This document shows, one piece after another, positions 9,901 to 21,189 of a stretch of DNA of 64,000 bases. Made by a program: the position numbers and the translations under genes. Under the pieces are notes generated by a model, which was not told the DNA's origin, made no database searches, and was given only the letters and a program-made list of their open reading frames with translations. Numbering within the stretch: the first letter of the stretch is position 1; each line of letters begins with the position of its first letter. The stretch comes from Burhinus oedicnemus (taxonomy: Eukaryota > Chordata > Aves > Charadriiformes > Burhinidae). The stretch lies in NCBI GenBank assembly GCA_008921705.1, contig VFFE01006623.1:296489-360488 (forward strand), read 5' to 3'.

Positions 9901-12821
9901 TGTCCTTCAGCACAGGTTCTTGTAGAGGTCCCTGTACCAAAAGGTCCTTGTAAAAAAGCTCACAGCCCAAAGCTCTAATTCTGTAATGATCTCTCTGTCC
10001 AAAGATCCCTGAACCAGTGAAGAATTTATTACGTTGGCCTCTCCCCATAAAGAGGTTTCAGGAAAATGGGAACCAATGATAAATTAAGCAATCTGGGATG
10101 CAGAGCAACAGTCAGTGGAGGAAAAAATAGGAACATATTTTTACACGTTTGAAGTGGAAAAAAGGGAACTAACTGCTCTTAGATATTTTCATGTAAGTGA
10201 GACAGAGTCAGTGATAAACTGGCAGGCATACTGGCAGAGTACTGTATTTTGCAGTATTGGGTTTCTAAACAAGTTTAAAAGGCACAGCACTAAATCAGGC
10301 ATCAGCAAACCTCGGAGCTTCTGGAAGACACTGCCATGACCAGGCCTGTGAGCTTTGTTAGCTTGAATTCTTGTTACAAGCACTTCATGACAACAAGTTG
10401 AAAGGTGTTTCCAGAGCAAGCAACAAGCCAGAAGAAAATAAAACCATGAAAAGATTAAAAGATTCTGTGGATGGGAAGATTGCTATGTATTCACTAACGG
10501 TCTAATTATCAGGATAATGAATGGCTGTATTGGGTCATGGGGCTTGTCGTGGCTATTTAGTGTATAGGAACATTGTTGTGGTTTAATAATAGGCAATATA
10601 GAAGACAGTAGCACCACTACAGCTGCAATTGTCCAAGATATGTGTGAAACGAGTTTGTATTAAAGAAATAATATCTTTCATTAGACCAGCTGACAGAGCT
10701 AGAAAAAACACAGAGTCTTTTCTCCAGACGGGAAGCAGGAGCAGAACATTTTCAAATTGGATGTTGGGTAAGAACAAGTGGTTTCTGCTAAACTTCTCCT
10801 ATGCTAATTGACATAACCCAATTCTGATACGCACATGTGGAGCAGAGTGAGCAGTTTGCAAGAGAATAGGTGCTAGGGTCATTACGTCACAGTCTTGAAG
10901 AAGAGCAAGAAATATCGTCTAAATCATGTGAAATATTAAGGATCAGAAAAGAAGGAAGAAATTTTATTTATTGCATCAACAAAACAGTATCTCAGTGGGT
11001 CTATGTTGGGTCTATAACTTTAAGTATTTGGTAGAGTTATGAGTTTTAGTTCCCAGGTTTGTCTTTTGAAAATATTTTACAAGTCTCCTCTGAGTATCAG
11101 GACTGAATTGTCAAAGATGAAGTAGCTGCTCTGTGAAAAAATTTTTCCCAGTGGTAGCTGTATATTTACGTGCTGCATGAATTGCATGTGTGAATTCATT
11201 TAGTACACAGCAGGTGTGTTGTTTTGTCCAAGCAATTTCAAGGATGCCATTTTGTGCACTAGATGAAATTCTGGAATGCACATGTTTAGACATTTATTGT
11301 GAGAAGGAACACTTTCACCTATGTTGCTATGCATTAGCAAATAGGATAACCAAAGATCAACATGCTTGCCTCTAGAAAAACAAGTTCCCTAAAAAGCCAT
11401 GATTTACAGATACTGCAGTGCACTTGATGTGCAGAGAACATGGACAAAACCCTTTTAGTCAATCTAAAGATGATATTCACCAAAAAAGGGTATTCTTCTA
11501 AGGAAATTAATCACACCTGGATATTGTTGTGACTTACTACAGTACAAACTAAACAAAATACAACAGAACCCACTGACCATACACTTCTGCATAGACCAAA
11601 CATTTTGCTAAGCAAATTTCAATGTATATTGGGTTTTAAAATGGAAGTATGCACGAGACTTGAGCTTGTCCTATACTGCAAGCTGTATAATCAAATCACT
11701 AAATCTGTACAACCTGTTCTGAAAGAAAACCCACCCAGAACCCTCTCTGCCTCTGTCACTCTCACTGCTCTCCTGAGATTTCAAGTACTTGTCCACAGCT
11801 TATCAACCTTCTCATCAATAGCAAGCTTTCCATAAACCAGCATGCATCATCCAAATGAAAAAGCGGTCAACAAAACTCCACAGGCACTGCAATAAATGTT
11901 TCACTGGAGCCAGGCTAGGTTTCTCTACTTGGATAACCTTGACTCCAAGTTCTTCTCCTTTTCCATACTATTCTTATTCCAAACAAACAGTCCCCCCATG
12001 GTTACCCTTTTCCCAAAGGCTCTGGTTTTGTTGACTCTTATTTCGTATGCACACGATCATTCTCAAAATTCCTACCTTTGTCAGCATTTCCATCAAACTA
12101 GCATCCTCCTTGTGTTCTCTATACTTGTCATGCTACTGTCTTGTTCACAGCATCCCATGGAGAAACATAGGAGCAAGAGACTGTTGTGTAGATCTGGCTA
12201 CAGGTTTAGCAGGTCAGTGAGGTCAGGGTGAGTTGAATCAGGCTCTATAGTGTTTTGCTATAATACATAAACAGTCACTGGAAAAATATGTCCTGGGCAA
12301 TCTAACATCCTTTTGATCTGATGTTTCAGTGATCTTTTACCATGTATGGTTTACCTTTATTATCACACAACACTTGATATCACATAGCTCCTTTAATATT
12401 AACCCTTCACAGTATAACCTTTTTAACTGGAATGCTGCTGAGCACATTTTGCCTCATAATGAAATAAGGTGAAGAAAATTCTATTTTTGAGCTTCAATTC
12501 AATAAGAAACATTAGAAGGATTATGAAAAACCTTCTTACAGCATCAACATGAAGGTAAAAATATAACAGCTTTTTACTGGAATTCCAAATAAACTGAACT
12601 CAGATACAATTCAGGAGATCAAAATCAGAGAAGACTGTTCAAAACACAGGAGCAACAAGGAGGGACATTGCCTTGGTGATTAATGCAATACACGTAAGAG
12701 ATTGAACAGGTAAGTTACCTAGAGGCAACTCTATTAAACAACATAGACTAGAATTTTCCAACAGAAACTGTCCCATGCAAGTCACTTTCCTCTTGCAGTA
12801 TCATCTATCTTGTATTACATG

Positions 12822-13057
12822 ATGTCTAGAGAAGAGCAATGAAGCTGGTGAGGGGTCTAGAGCACCAGTCTTATGAGGAGCGGCTGAGGGAACGGGGTTT
12901 GTTTAGCCTGGAGAAAAGGAGGCTGAGGGGAGACGTTATCACTCTCTACAACTAGCTGAAAGGAGGCTGTAGCAAGATGGGTGTTGGTCTCTTCCCAACA
13001 ACTGATAGGACAAGAAGAAATGGTCTCAAGTTGTGCCAGGGGAGGTTTAGATTGGAT
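12822..13057 (+). mobile_element. CR1 LINE (copy 4), 5' part upstream of an LTR insertion
   Basis: This is forward-strand CR1 covering the ORF2 segment that reads [24 protein letters not shown], followed by [20 protein letters not shown]. It starts abruptly near 12822 (GTCTAGAGAAGAGCAATGAAG), so it is 5'-truncated. The sequence is cut at ATTGGAT (13051-13057) and resumes at 13871 with the expected continuation TGGATATTAGG. The gap is filled by an LTR, so the CR1 is the older insertion. Confidence 0.93.
13051..13057 (+). repeat. Left flank repeat of the LTR insertion
   Basis: ATTGGAT here matches ACTGGAT at 13871-13877 with one mismatch. Because CR1 normally has this sequence once at this point, the pair is the target-site duplication. 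If the LTR ended two bases later (GCAAC), the duplication would be the perfect 5-mer TGGAT, which is closer to the 4-6 bp usual for retroviral integration. Confidence 0.7.
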
Positions 13058-13870
13058 TGTATAGGATTTGCGTGGCAAGGTTTCGGTAGTAGGGGTACTA
13101 CAGGTGTGGCTTCTTTGAGAAGCTGCTAGAAGCTTCCCCTATGCAGATATCCACCTGCAGCCCATGGAGGACCCCACACCAGAGTAGGTGGATGCCCAAA
13201 GGAGGCTGTGATCCAGTGGGAAGCCAGTACTGGAGCAGGCTCCTGGCAGGACCTGTGGAGAGAGAGGACCCCATGCAGGAGCAGGTTTGCTGGCAGAACT
13301 TGTAACCTCATGGGGGACTCACACTGGAGCAGTCTGTTCCTGAAGAGCTGCGCCCCATGGGAAGGATACACATTGGAGCAGTTCATGAAGAACTGCAGCC
13401 CATGGAAGGGACTCACATTGAAGAAGTTCATGGAGGACTGTCTCCCATGGGAGGCATCCCACGCTGAAGCAGTGGAAGAGTGAGAGGAGTCCTCCCCCTG
13501 AGGATGAAGGAGAGGCAGAGACAATGTGTGATGAACTGACCATAACCCCCATCCCCCTGAGCCGCTCAGGGGGAAGAGGTAGAGAAAATTGGCAGTGAAG
13601 TTGAGCCCAGGAAGAAGCGAAGGGTGGGGGGAAGGTGTTTTAAGATTTGGTTTTATTTCTCATTATCCTACTCTGATTTGATTAGTAATAAATTAATTTT
13701 CCCCAAGTTGAATCTGCTTTGCCCGCAATGATAACTGGTGAATGATCTCCCCACCCTTATCTTGACCCACAAGCCTTTCGTTGTATTTTCTCTCCTCTTC
13801 CAACTGAGGAGGGGGAGTGATAGAGCAGCTTGGTGGGCACCTGGTGTCCAGCCAAGGTCAACCCACCGCA
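13058..13870 (+). mobile_element. Solo LTR, avian endogenous retrovirus type ('LTR B'), nested in CR1
   Basis: An 813-bp insertion inside CR1 copy 4, starting TGTATAGG and ending ACCGCA, so it has TG...CA ends. It is flanked by a near-perfect duplication of the target. The sequence resembles a dispersed LTR family I associate with avian ERVL-like elements, but I cannot give an exact family name. No gag, pol or env frame is present, as expected for a solo LTR left by recombination between two LTRs. An ATTAGTAATAAATTAA stretch (13681-13696) contains an AATAAA signal at 13687-13692, which sets the transcriptional direction as forward. A 45-bp tandem repeat occupies 13312-13475. Confidence 0.85.
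13312..13475 (+). repeat. 45-bp tandem repeat inside LTR B, about 3.6 units
   Basis: Units lie at 13312-13358 (47 bp, slightly irregular), 13359-13403 (45), 13404-13448 (45) and 13449-13475 (partial). The consensus starts with GGGAAGGACTCACATTGGAG and ends in CCCAT. Because 45 is a multiple of three and the unit lacks stops in one frame, units 2 and 3 read as a 15-residue repeat (W-E/K-G-x-T-L-x-x-F-M-x-x-C-x-P). Unit 1 is out of phase with that reading, which argues against a real protein. A related array lies in the fragment at 21190-21512. Confidence 0.85.
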
Positions 13871-14096
13871 ACTGGATATTAGGAAAAATTTCTTCACCAA
13901 AAGGTTTGTCAAGAATTGGAACAGGCAGCCCAGGGCAGTGGTGGAGTCACCATCCCTGGAAGTATTTAAAAGACATGTAGGTGTGGCGCTTAGGGACATG
14001 GTTTAGTGGTGGACTTGGCAGTGTTAACAGATGGACTCAATGATCTTAAGGGTCTTTTCCAACCTAAATGATTTATATGATTCTACGATTCTATGT
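13871..14096 (+). mobile_element. CR1 LINE (copy 4), 3' part downstream of the LTR
   Basis: The CR1 body resumes with TGGATATTAGGAAAAATTTC, covers the last ORF2 codons ([20 protein letters not shown]) and the 3' UTR block TTTTCCAACCTAAATGAT, and ends in degenerate ATTCTATG copies near 14096. It joins exactly to the part ending at 13057 once one target copy is removed. Confidence 0.93.
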
Positions 14097-17000
14097 TCTA
14101 CTCGATATCAATACCTCAGTGCTTAACAGGATGGAGGAAAAAAAATCTTTTTATTACAGTAGATGCAATAACCCACTTCCTGAATATTTGTTTTTGCAAA
14201 TACTCATTTCGTAGACTAGGAGCTTACAGCCCGCTGGCCTGCCCAGACAGAGTGGCCTTCTTTCCCACATTCAGGAAGAGGTAGCACACCTTGGAATTTA
14301 GTAGCAAATACAATGAAAGGAAGAGGAACAGGAGTAAAACCTTGGAAAAGTGAAAGATTTTCCTTCCCCTGTTAGTCCATGCAACTATTCCCTATTTCTG
14401 AGGCTCTTGTTGGGGGAGATTTTCAGAAGCACAATGCAGTGAAGTCCAATTTGGATGTTGCTGCTATTTATAGTTGAGAGGACAGTAGAAATGTGAGCTT
14501 TCTGAACAGTTAGTGACATTTTATAGTTCCAGCAGCACTGTTTGTCTCTCCGCAGGTGTAAAAATAATATAGTGTGTGTACTGCAATTCTTGTGCTCTTA
14601 TCTAAGCTCCTGTAGAAGATGTGATTGAGATATCTCTATATTAAGGGTAGTAACCAGCCTTACAGAGAGAGTTTGAAACTGCTCAAAGTGATGAACTCCT
14701 CACTACCTTCTTCCTGACATAAAAAGGCAAAATGATGTATTTTAGAAAAGTGTTGACTCAAAGTATTTCTTGTTTGTAAGTGGACAAATGCAATAACTGC
14801 CACAAAACTACCAACTTGTAATATTTTCTATGTTGCAATCTGTTTTCCTTCTGCAATTCTCTGTTTTGCTAGATTGAAAATTCAAGAGTCAGTTTCCACT
14901 CCGGTTACAAAGAGCAGAACATTTATAATATTAATTTATTTTTCTCATTCTAGTGTTTTTAGGAGCTTAGATCAAGAGAGTTCTTTGACATTTGCTTGCA
15001 CATGTCTATCAGAATCCATAAATAAAGTCAATGTGACTGAGACCTTCATCATTTCTGACTAATCTCTTTTTGCAATAAAAACAATCTAATACATAACATG
15101 CCTGGAATAAATAGGGAGAACATTTAGTTTTTCAACCAGTCTTGTTTAGACAAGTCAAAATGTTTATTTCTGGGAAACATGTTTCCAAGTACCATTTTGT
15201 TGCAGCTTGACAGAGGACTGACCAATACTGTAAATGAGATCAAGCAGAATCTACTTATCTAGGTATCACAATAAATGTAGGATAATTAATCATTTTATTT
15301 CTACTGGAAAGCAACTCCAGAATCTCACCACTCTAGTAGCTAGGAATATATTTATTTTCTTTTCAGTCTAAGTGTATGGTTTATACATAACTTGTTCTTG
15401 CACCAATATTGCCCCTTAGCTTAGATAACTATCTTTCCTTCAGTCGTGATACTCTCCTGTTATGTCTAGACAAAGCAACAACTTCTGTATGGATTTGTCC
15501 TATTCTCAGACTTTGCTTTGAGGCTAAAGAAGCCACATTCTTTTAGTCTTGTTTGTCTGAGAGGGTCTTCACATTTGTCCTCATATCCCTTACCTTTTCC
15601 AATTCCATCTTTCATGAAAATGGGGGTTTACCAGATCAGGCTTCCCCCCACCTTGCATTAATTATACTCTCCCTTTCTTCTTTGTATTAAAAATCGATCT
15701 CAGGGAAAATGTGAAGTTAAAGCCTGAAATTCATTTTCTGTGAACTTTTCCAATACTTAATCTTTCCTCAGTCACTTGTTCAATGGTAGAAGAGTAAATT
15801 GTTCTGAACTGGCAAATACAATCACAAGTTTCCTTTAGGAAAGGGGAAACTTCTGCATTATAACCAGCCAGGCTTCCTTAACTTCAGTCTGTCACCAATT
15901 CTGGCCTCACCAAAGCTCTTTCAGCACAAATTCATCTCAACATCAACTTACATGTAATTCTGGATACTGACATGTAGTAAGGAATGAAGTAAATCCTGGA
16001 GGCAGGACCAACAGATTGATAGATTTACAAATTCTGGGCATTATATAAAACTTTGACCTTTTGTTAGAGAGCAGTATTTCTAAGGATAAAGAAACCTGAT
16101 CAAATTATTGTATATGGGATTAAATTTGGGTTTGCTAAAAGAATTACTCCATATTCCACATGGAGATGTCAAGGCTTGGTCTTTTCGGCCATCAGGATCA
16201 TGAGGTTCAAAGGAATTGGTTTTGTATGTTAATTTCCTGATTACAAGTTTGATTTGACTATGTCATCAAATTTCAATTTCTACATCATTTTGGCCTTCTA
16301 AATTACAAAAATTCGTCAGAACTGGAGTAATATAAAATTGAAATGGAGAGCACTAACTCTGTGTATGAAATCTGATTCTGTATTCCTAATATACCTGTAA
16401 GTTTTATTAGTTGTCTTTTTAAATGAAAATTATTTCTTAAGTGAGAACTAATGGAAAAAAATGTCTATTTCTTCACATTCTTGATGTAGATGTGGTGGCC
16501 CGATAATGGTACATTATGATACATTGTAAATAGTTTTTGAAATTTAAGTTAATATACACATTCTTCCCTCCTTCACAATCTGTTCTCTCTTTTGACTTTT
16601 CTCTGTTAAAAAGGTCAACTAAGTAATTTAGTCTACAAGCTGAGGCAATAAATGGTACCATTAAAGGTAGCAAAATTTGTATGAGATCAGTTTATCTGTA
16701 TGTCTACTATATGTTTTATGCAATGACCTTTCCACACAAGTAGTTTTAAAAAGACATCCTCCAAAATGAAAATTGGATTCCACAGTATCATCTACATTTG
16801 CACATCTGCTACCCCTGCTTTTATTCACATGATCTTGGTGAATTTTTTCTTTCTTTTTTTTTTTGTCTGCTTTGCAATACCTGTATTTTTTAATTCATGC
16901 TTGAAGTATATATATCACATTCAGCAGACTAAACAATGAAGATGCAGGTAGTTTGTATCTGGCCAGATAATCATGGAAGGTGTGTGTAATTCATAAAACT

Positions 17001-18449
17001 TCAGTAAATCCAAGGGTCAACATCAGGTCTGAGAGCTTCCCAGATCCACAGCCTTGTTCCAATTCCAAATAGCCAAAAAAAATCAAATGAAGTTGAGACA
17101 CAATAGATCCAGTAACACTGGAAATGTTACAGAATATTTGTAATAGAAAGAAGGTGGTGTTGGATGCTTTTATGTCAAAGGCGCAAAACAGCAAGGACAC
17201 TGACAAAAGAAAAAGTTTTAGAAAGTCAGTGAGAGACTCCAAGTGGATCAATAACAGATGAGGCAGAAAGTGTCATCTGTCAGAAGAAAAACAAGTACTT
17301 GAAAGGACAAGGGTCTTGCAAAGTGCTGATTAAATGTAATATGCTATGTGAGGATGCACAAATGTGAAATGCTTCAATGAAGAAGATGAACAACAGGTCC
17401 TCCACTACATTAGGAAAACAGATTATTCTTGCAGAGGTACATTATCATTAACGTTGTTAGCATTTGTATAACAAAAAATTAAGAAGAAAGAGTAGGCGTG
17501 GAATACTGTGAGAGGAATGATCCAGATTCCAAGTGTTCTAAAAGACTAAAAACTCTGAATTACTTGCATTCACCAAATGTAACCTCTTTGCTAATCCCAC
17601 TTACTAACAAGTCACAGCAAAACTAGCTCTATCTGTGAAGTAACATGGAAACTGCTAAATAAAAGGTTCACTCATGAACCATATTCATCACAAACTGAAG
17701 GTCAAATTTGAAGGAGTCCTTCATATTATCCCTACTCACCATGGGAAATTCATTGTATATCCAGGATAAATTTGCCGTAGATTATCTACTGCTAAAAAAG
17801 AAAGAGTTGAAAGCAGCCAAAGCAAAAACAATAAATACCCACGCAGTTTTGAGAAAAGCTGATTTACATATAGGAAGTGGCATTAAATTAAAATGTACAG
17901 CTAAGTTCTGGTGTTCTCTACCTTCTGATCTGAATCAGTGCTCAATAAATTTTCATGCCAAAGGATTAATTAAATTTGTCAGCTAAGACTGAAAAGATGA
18001 TAATGTTATTTTGTCAAGACTTAGTTTCTACAGTCACTTGTGGAAAAAGACATCCACGAAAGTATCTGACGTTTGTTAATAACCATCAGTGTGAAGCTTG
18101 TTTGAATACTAAAAGAGATGGGACACAAACTGCCGTTCATTCACTAACTGCAGAGACTGATAGAGTCCTGTGCTTCCAGAAGCATGACTTGTGTTTCATT
18201 CAGTGCCGTGGGCATACAATCCTGTCATAGGACAATGTGGACAGACCTGAGGAGACAGGAAACACAGGGGGAACATTCCACCATTTAGATGAAACCTAGT
18301 GGGTTCATTGGACTGCAGCCTGAAACACCATTAGTTAATTTTATGAAGATAAAACAGAAAGCAATAAGCATCATTGTGTTGTCCTTGCCAAACCAGCGTC
18401 CGGTGTTGCAGAAAGCCTGTAATGTTTGCACCATAGATCTAGAAAGATA
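14097..18449. other. AT-rich noncoding sequence
   Basis: About 4.3 kb of AT-rich DNA. Short frames occur on both strands, none above 93 codons and none with a recognisable domain. A T-rich pyrimidine run lies at about 16846-16864. No repeat or RNA gene was recognised. Confidence 0.45.
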
Positions 18450-19010
18450 TAGAATCATAGAATCATGGAATATCTCAAGTTGGAAGGGACCCATAAGGAT
18501 CATCGAGTCCAACTCCTGGCTCTTTGCAGGACAACCTAAAACTAAACCATATGACTAAAAGCATTGTCCAGACGTTCTTTGAACTCTGACAGGCTTGGTA
18601 ACATAACCACTTCCCTGGGGACCCTGTTCCAGTGACTGACCACCCTCTCAGTAAAGAACCTTTTCCTAGTGTCCAATCTGAACTTCCCCTGACACAGCTT
18701 CATTTAATTTCCTCATGTCCTATCTCTGGTCATCAGATGGAAGAGATCAGCACCCACCTCTGCTGCCCACCTTGAGGAAGTTGTAGACTGGGATAAGGTC
18801 ACCTCTCAGCCTTCTTTTCTCCAAGCTGAACAAGCAAAGTGACCTCAGCCACTCCTCTTAAGTCTTGCCCTCAAGATTTTTCACCATCTTGGTCACCCTT
18901 CTCTGGACACACTCTAATAGTTTGATGTCCTTCTTATATTGAGGCATCCAAAACTGCACACTGTATTCGAGGTGGGGCCATACCAATGCAGTGTAGAGTG
19001 GGAAGGAATG
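18450..19010 (-). mobile_element. CR1 LINE 3' end (copy 5), older subgroup
   Basis: A reverse-strand CR1 fragment starting with ATAGAATCATAGAATCATGG, then TTGGAAGGGACCCATAAGG. It differs from the other copies in its 3' UTR (GAGTCCAACTCCTGGCTC) and in the ORF2 C-terminal wording, and it has many more substitutions, so it probably belongs to an older CR1 subgroup. The upper part still shows CTTCTCTGGACACACTC and CGAGGTGGGGCCATACC, corresponding to the ORF2 region before the C-terminus. It stops near 19010. Confidence 0.9.
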
Positions 19011-19967
19011 GGAGGAAGATGACGCGGTAACTATGGTTCATGGATCAAAGAAGAAGAATCTGTTACAGATCGTTCCTTGCTTCCATAACAATTAATCCAG
19101 ACTGGATTACATTTCACATTCTGATCTATCATGTTGTCTCAATCAGACAAGATAGAACAGACTATGCACCTACTCTCAGTATCCCAGCACCAAAGATGCC
19201 TTTTGTCTATCTTCACTATGAAAGCCTTGCTGAAGCTACCTAGTGCAATTTGTATGTTTGACACAGGCAACAATGAAAGGAATAGCATGAGAGCTCTAGA
19301 ATATGTCTCTACACATTATTCTCAGAATGTATAGCTTGTGCAACATCTGACATGTCACTTTTTGAAAACTGCTAAGAATTTAGTGTATCTCTTCAAGGGT
19401 AATGGGTAGAGATATCACTGTTGTAGTTAGGCTTCATGAAGTCATACATGAGGCACATCTCTAGATGAGTATGGAAAGAATTTCTTCCTTGGTTACAAGG
19501 TGACTATATTGTTGATGTGTTTCACTTGGAAGAGGCATTTAAATTCATCAGCAGTGACGACATCTGCCAAATACATGTCAATGATGTAATTTAAAATTGT
19601 TTATTTTCATGAATCATGTGCATTACTGTGATTTTTTAATCACAGACTACTGACAAGAGAAAACATTCTGGTTTTCTTACATTGGTATCAGACTGGGATT
19701 AGAATAGCCTTCAAAGAATAAGACTGATGACCCTACTGCATCCCAATATTCCCTTGGCCTTTGTAAATGATAACCTAAACTAAGCATAATACTGGTCATC
19801 CAGTGATAATCTAATAATTCCTTATACCTACTCGTCAATTTCCTAAATATAGGTGTGTCTCAGTTTAGCTGGGACATTGAAGCTCTTTGTAAGAATCTCA
19901 GTATTTTTACTGGAAGACAGATAATTCAGGAGACAGTAAATACAGACAGTCAGATTCTAGGAGGCAT
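19011..19967. other. AT-rich noncoding sequence
   Basis: No recognisable gene, repeat or RNA. Two overlapping short forward frames at 19040-19334 have no domain. Confidence 0.4.
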
Positions 19968-20039
19968 AAGAATAAGAAATATTGTGTGCAGTTTTGGGCC
20001 CCTCACTACAAGAAAGACCTTGAGGTGCTGGAGTGTGTC
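19968..20039 (+). mobile_element. CR1 LINE (copy 6), 5' fragment upstream of a retroviral insertion
   Basis: A short forward CR1 piece with the recognisable words TGTGCAGTTTTGGGCCCCTC and AAAGACCTTGAGGTGCTGGA, which encode the ORF2 stretch around FGPLTTRKTLRCWS in one frame. It is interrupted at 20040 and continues at about 21516. It is 5'-truncated at about 19968. Confidence 0.88.
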
Positions 20040-20630
20040 TGTTGTGGTTTAACCCCAGCCAACAGCTAAGCACTGCACAGCTGCTTGCTTACTTCCCCCT
20101 GGTGGGATGGGGGAGAGAATCAGAACAGTAAGAGTGAGAAAACTTGTGAGTTGAGATAAAGACAGTTTCATAGGTAAAGCAAAAGCCATGCACTCAAGCA
20201 AAGCAAAACAAGAAATTCATTCACTACTTCCCATCAGCAGGCAGATGATCAGCCACCACTAGGAAAGCAGGGCTCCATCATGTGTAATGGTTACTTAGAA
20301 AGAAAAAATGCCATAACTCCAAATGTCTCCCCCCTTCCTTCTCCTTCCTCCAGGTTTATATGCTGAGCATGACATCATATGGTATGGAATATCCTTTTGG
20401 TCAGCTGGGGTCAGCTGTCCCAGCTGTGTCCCCTCCCAACTTCTTGTGCACCCCCAGCCAACTCGCTGGTGGGGTGGTGTGAGAAGTAGAAAAGGCTCTG
20501 TGTAAGCACTGCTTAGCAATAACTAAAACATCCCTGTATTGCCAACATTGTTTCCAGTACAAGTCCAAAATGTAGCTCCATACTAGCTAATATGAAGAAA
20601 ATTAACTCTACCCCACCCAAAACCAGCACA
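20040..20630 (-). mobile_element. LTR of an avian endogenous retrovirus ('LTR A'), minus orientation
   Basis: A 591-bp LTR lying on the minus strand. On the plus strand its ends are TGTTGTGGTTT (20040) and AAACCAGCACA (20630), an imperfect inverted repeat with TG...CA termini. Read on the minus strand it has a TATAAA box at 20355-20360 preceded by CATACCATATGATGTCATGC, a decayed cyclic-AMP response element (TGATGTCA for TGACGTCA). A purine-rich tract lies just before its minus-strand start (20631-20646), so this is the 3' LTR of a former provirus. It is transcriptionally opposite to the CR1 it interrupts. I recognise it as a dispersed avian LTR type but cannot give the exact family name. Confidence 0.85.
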
Positions 20631-20646
20631 TTCTCCACCCCTTGTT
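20631..20646 (-). other. Polypurine tract adjoining LTR A
   Basis: On the minus strand the 16 bases before the LTR read AACAAGGGGTGGAGAA, purine except for one T and one C. Retroviruses use such a tract directly upstream of the 3' LTR to prime plus-strand DNA synthesis. It fixes LTR A as a 3' LTR and the sequence at higher coordinates as internal. Confidence 0.65.
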
Positions 20647-20974
20647 CCATACCATTTACTTCAGGTTCAGGTCCCACACTATCTAATACATCCTCATTAA
20701 CCAGCACCACCTTCCCATGCTTTGATATAATACGCAGATATCATTCCCCTAGTCTAGGGGCTATACCTGTAAAAAGTCTGTAAGACGTCCACAAAATGTC
20801 CACTGAGTTCATTTAGTCTGTGACTTTGGGGTCCATCTCTTACAGTGGTCACTCAGGATGGGAGAGGTGGTGTGTTGCGTGGAATTACTGGGCATCAAAT
20901 CCAGCTCAGGTTGGGTCACTGCTGCACTTGCACTGTTTCTTGCAAGGCTTGTCCTCCATTGGTTCAAGTGGTTC

Positions 20975-21017
20975 CTGCTACAGTAATTCCTATAACATGC
21001 AACTCAAATCATGGGTT
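20975..21017 (+). repeat. 43-bp direct repeat, first copy
   Basis: Starts CTGCTACAGTAATTCC and ends AACTCAAATCATGGGTT. It matches 21140-21182 with five mismatches; the two copies start 165 bp apart. Confidence 0.85.
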
Positions 21018-21139
21018 ACAACAATGTAAAGGTGTTTCCATTACAATCTCCACCCCGGTCCTTTTGGGCCAGATGATAGGGTTTAACATTGCAATGAACT
21101 CCTCCCCTTGCTCGTAGCCTGGCTAGCAACAATGGATTA

Positions 21140-21182
21140 CTGCTATAGTAATTGCCATAACGTGCAACTCAAATCCTGGGTT
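21140..21182 (+). repeat. 43-bp direct repeat, second copy, at the chimera junction
   Basis: Starts CTGCTATAGTAATTGC and ends AACTCAAATCCTGGGTT. The second copy sits exactly where similarity to LTR B begins, so the repeat may have taken part in the recombination that joined the two pieces. Confidence 0.85.
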
Positions 21183-21189
21183 TAACTTT

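Larger units (their letters stand above)
4861..12821. other. Long AT-rich noncoding stretch
   Basis: Nearly 8 kb without a recognisable gene or young repeat. The longest frame (6703-7233, forward) crosses an A-rich low-complexity run and has no domain or splice context. Features worth marking are the poly(A) run at 5434-5448, the A-rich run at 6957-6984 and the TAAT-rich block at 6145-6325. Another AT-rich, ATTA-rich block lies at 8763-8905, and a stretch at about 9735-9870 looks like unique, possibly conserved noncoding DNA. The absence of genes is judged by eye; small exons could be missed. Confidence 0.5.
20647..21189 (-). mobile_element. Remnant of endogenous retroviral internal region
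   Basis: About 540 bases between the polypurine tract and an LTR-B-like fragment. On the minus strand a short open stretch near the polypurine tract reads KVVLVNEDVLDSVGPEPE, but stops close it on both sides and no gag, pol or env motif can be recognised. A 43-bp direct repeat occurs at 20975-21017 and 21140-21182. The piece is best seen as the last, mutated part of a provirus internal region; no coding capacity remains. Confidence 0.55.

Noticed and set aside
13208..13483. 91-codon frame in LTR B
   Set aside because: It is the in-frame reading of the 45-bp tandem repeat; unit 1 is out of phase and there is no start or promoter context for a protein.
20513..20710. Minus-strand 65-codon frame across the LTR A boundary
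   Set aside because: It runs through the polypurine tract and into the LTR, so it cannot be a real viral or host protein.
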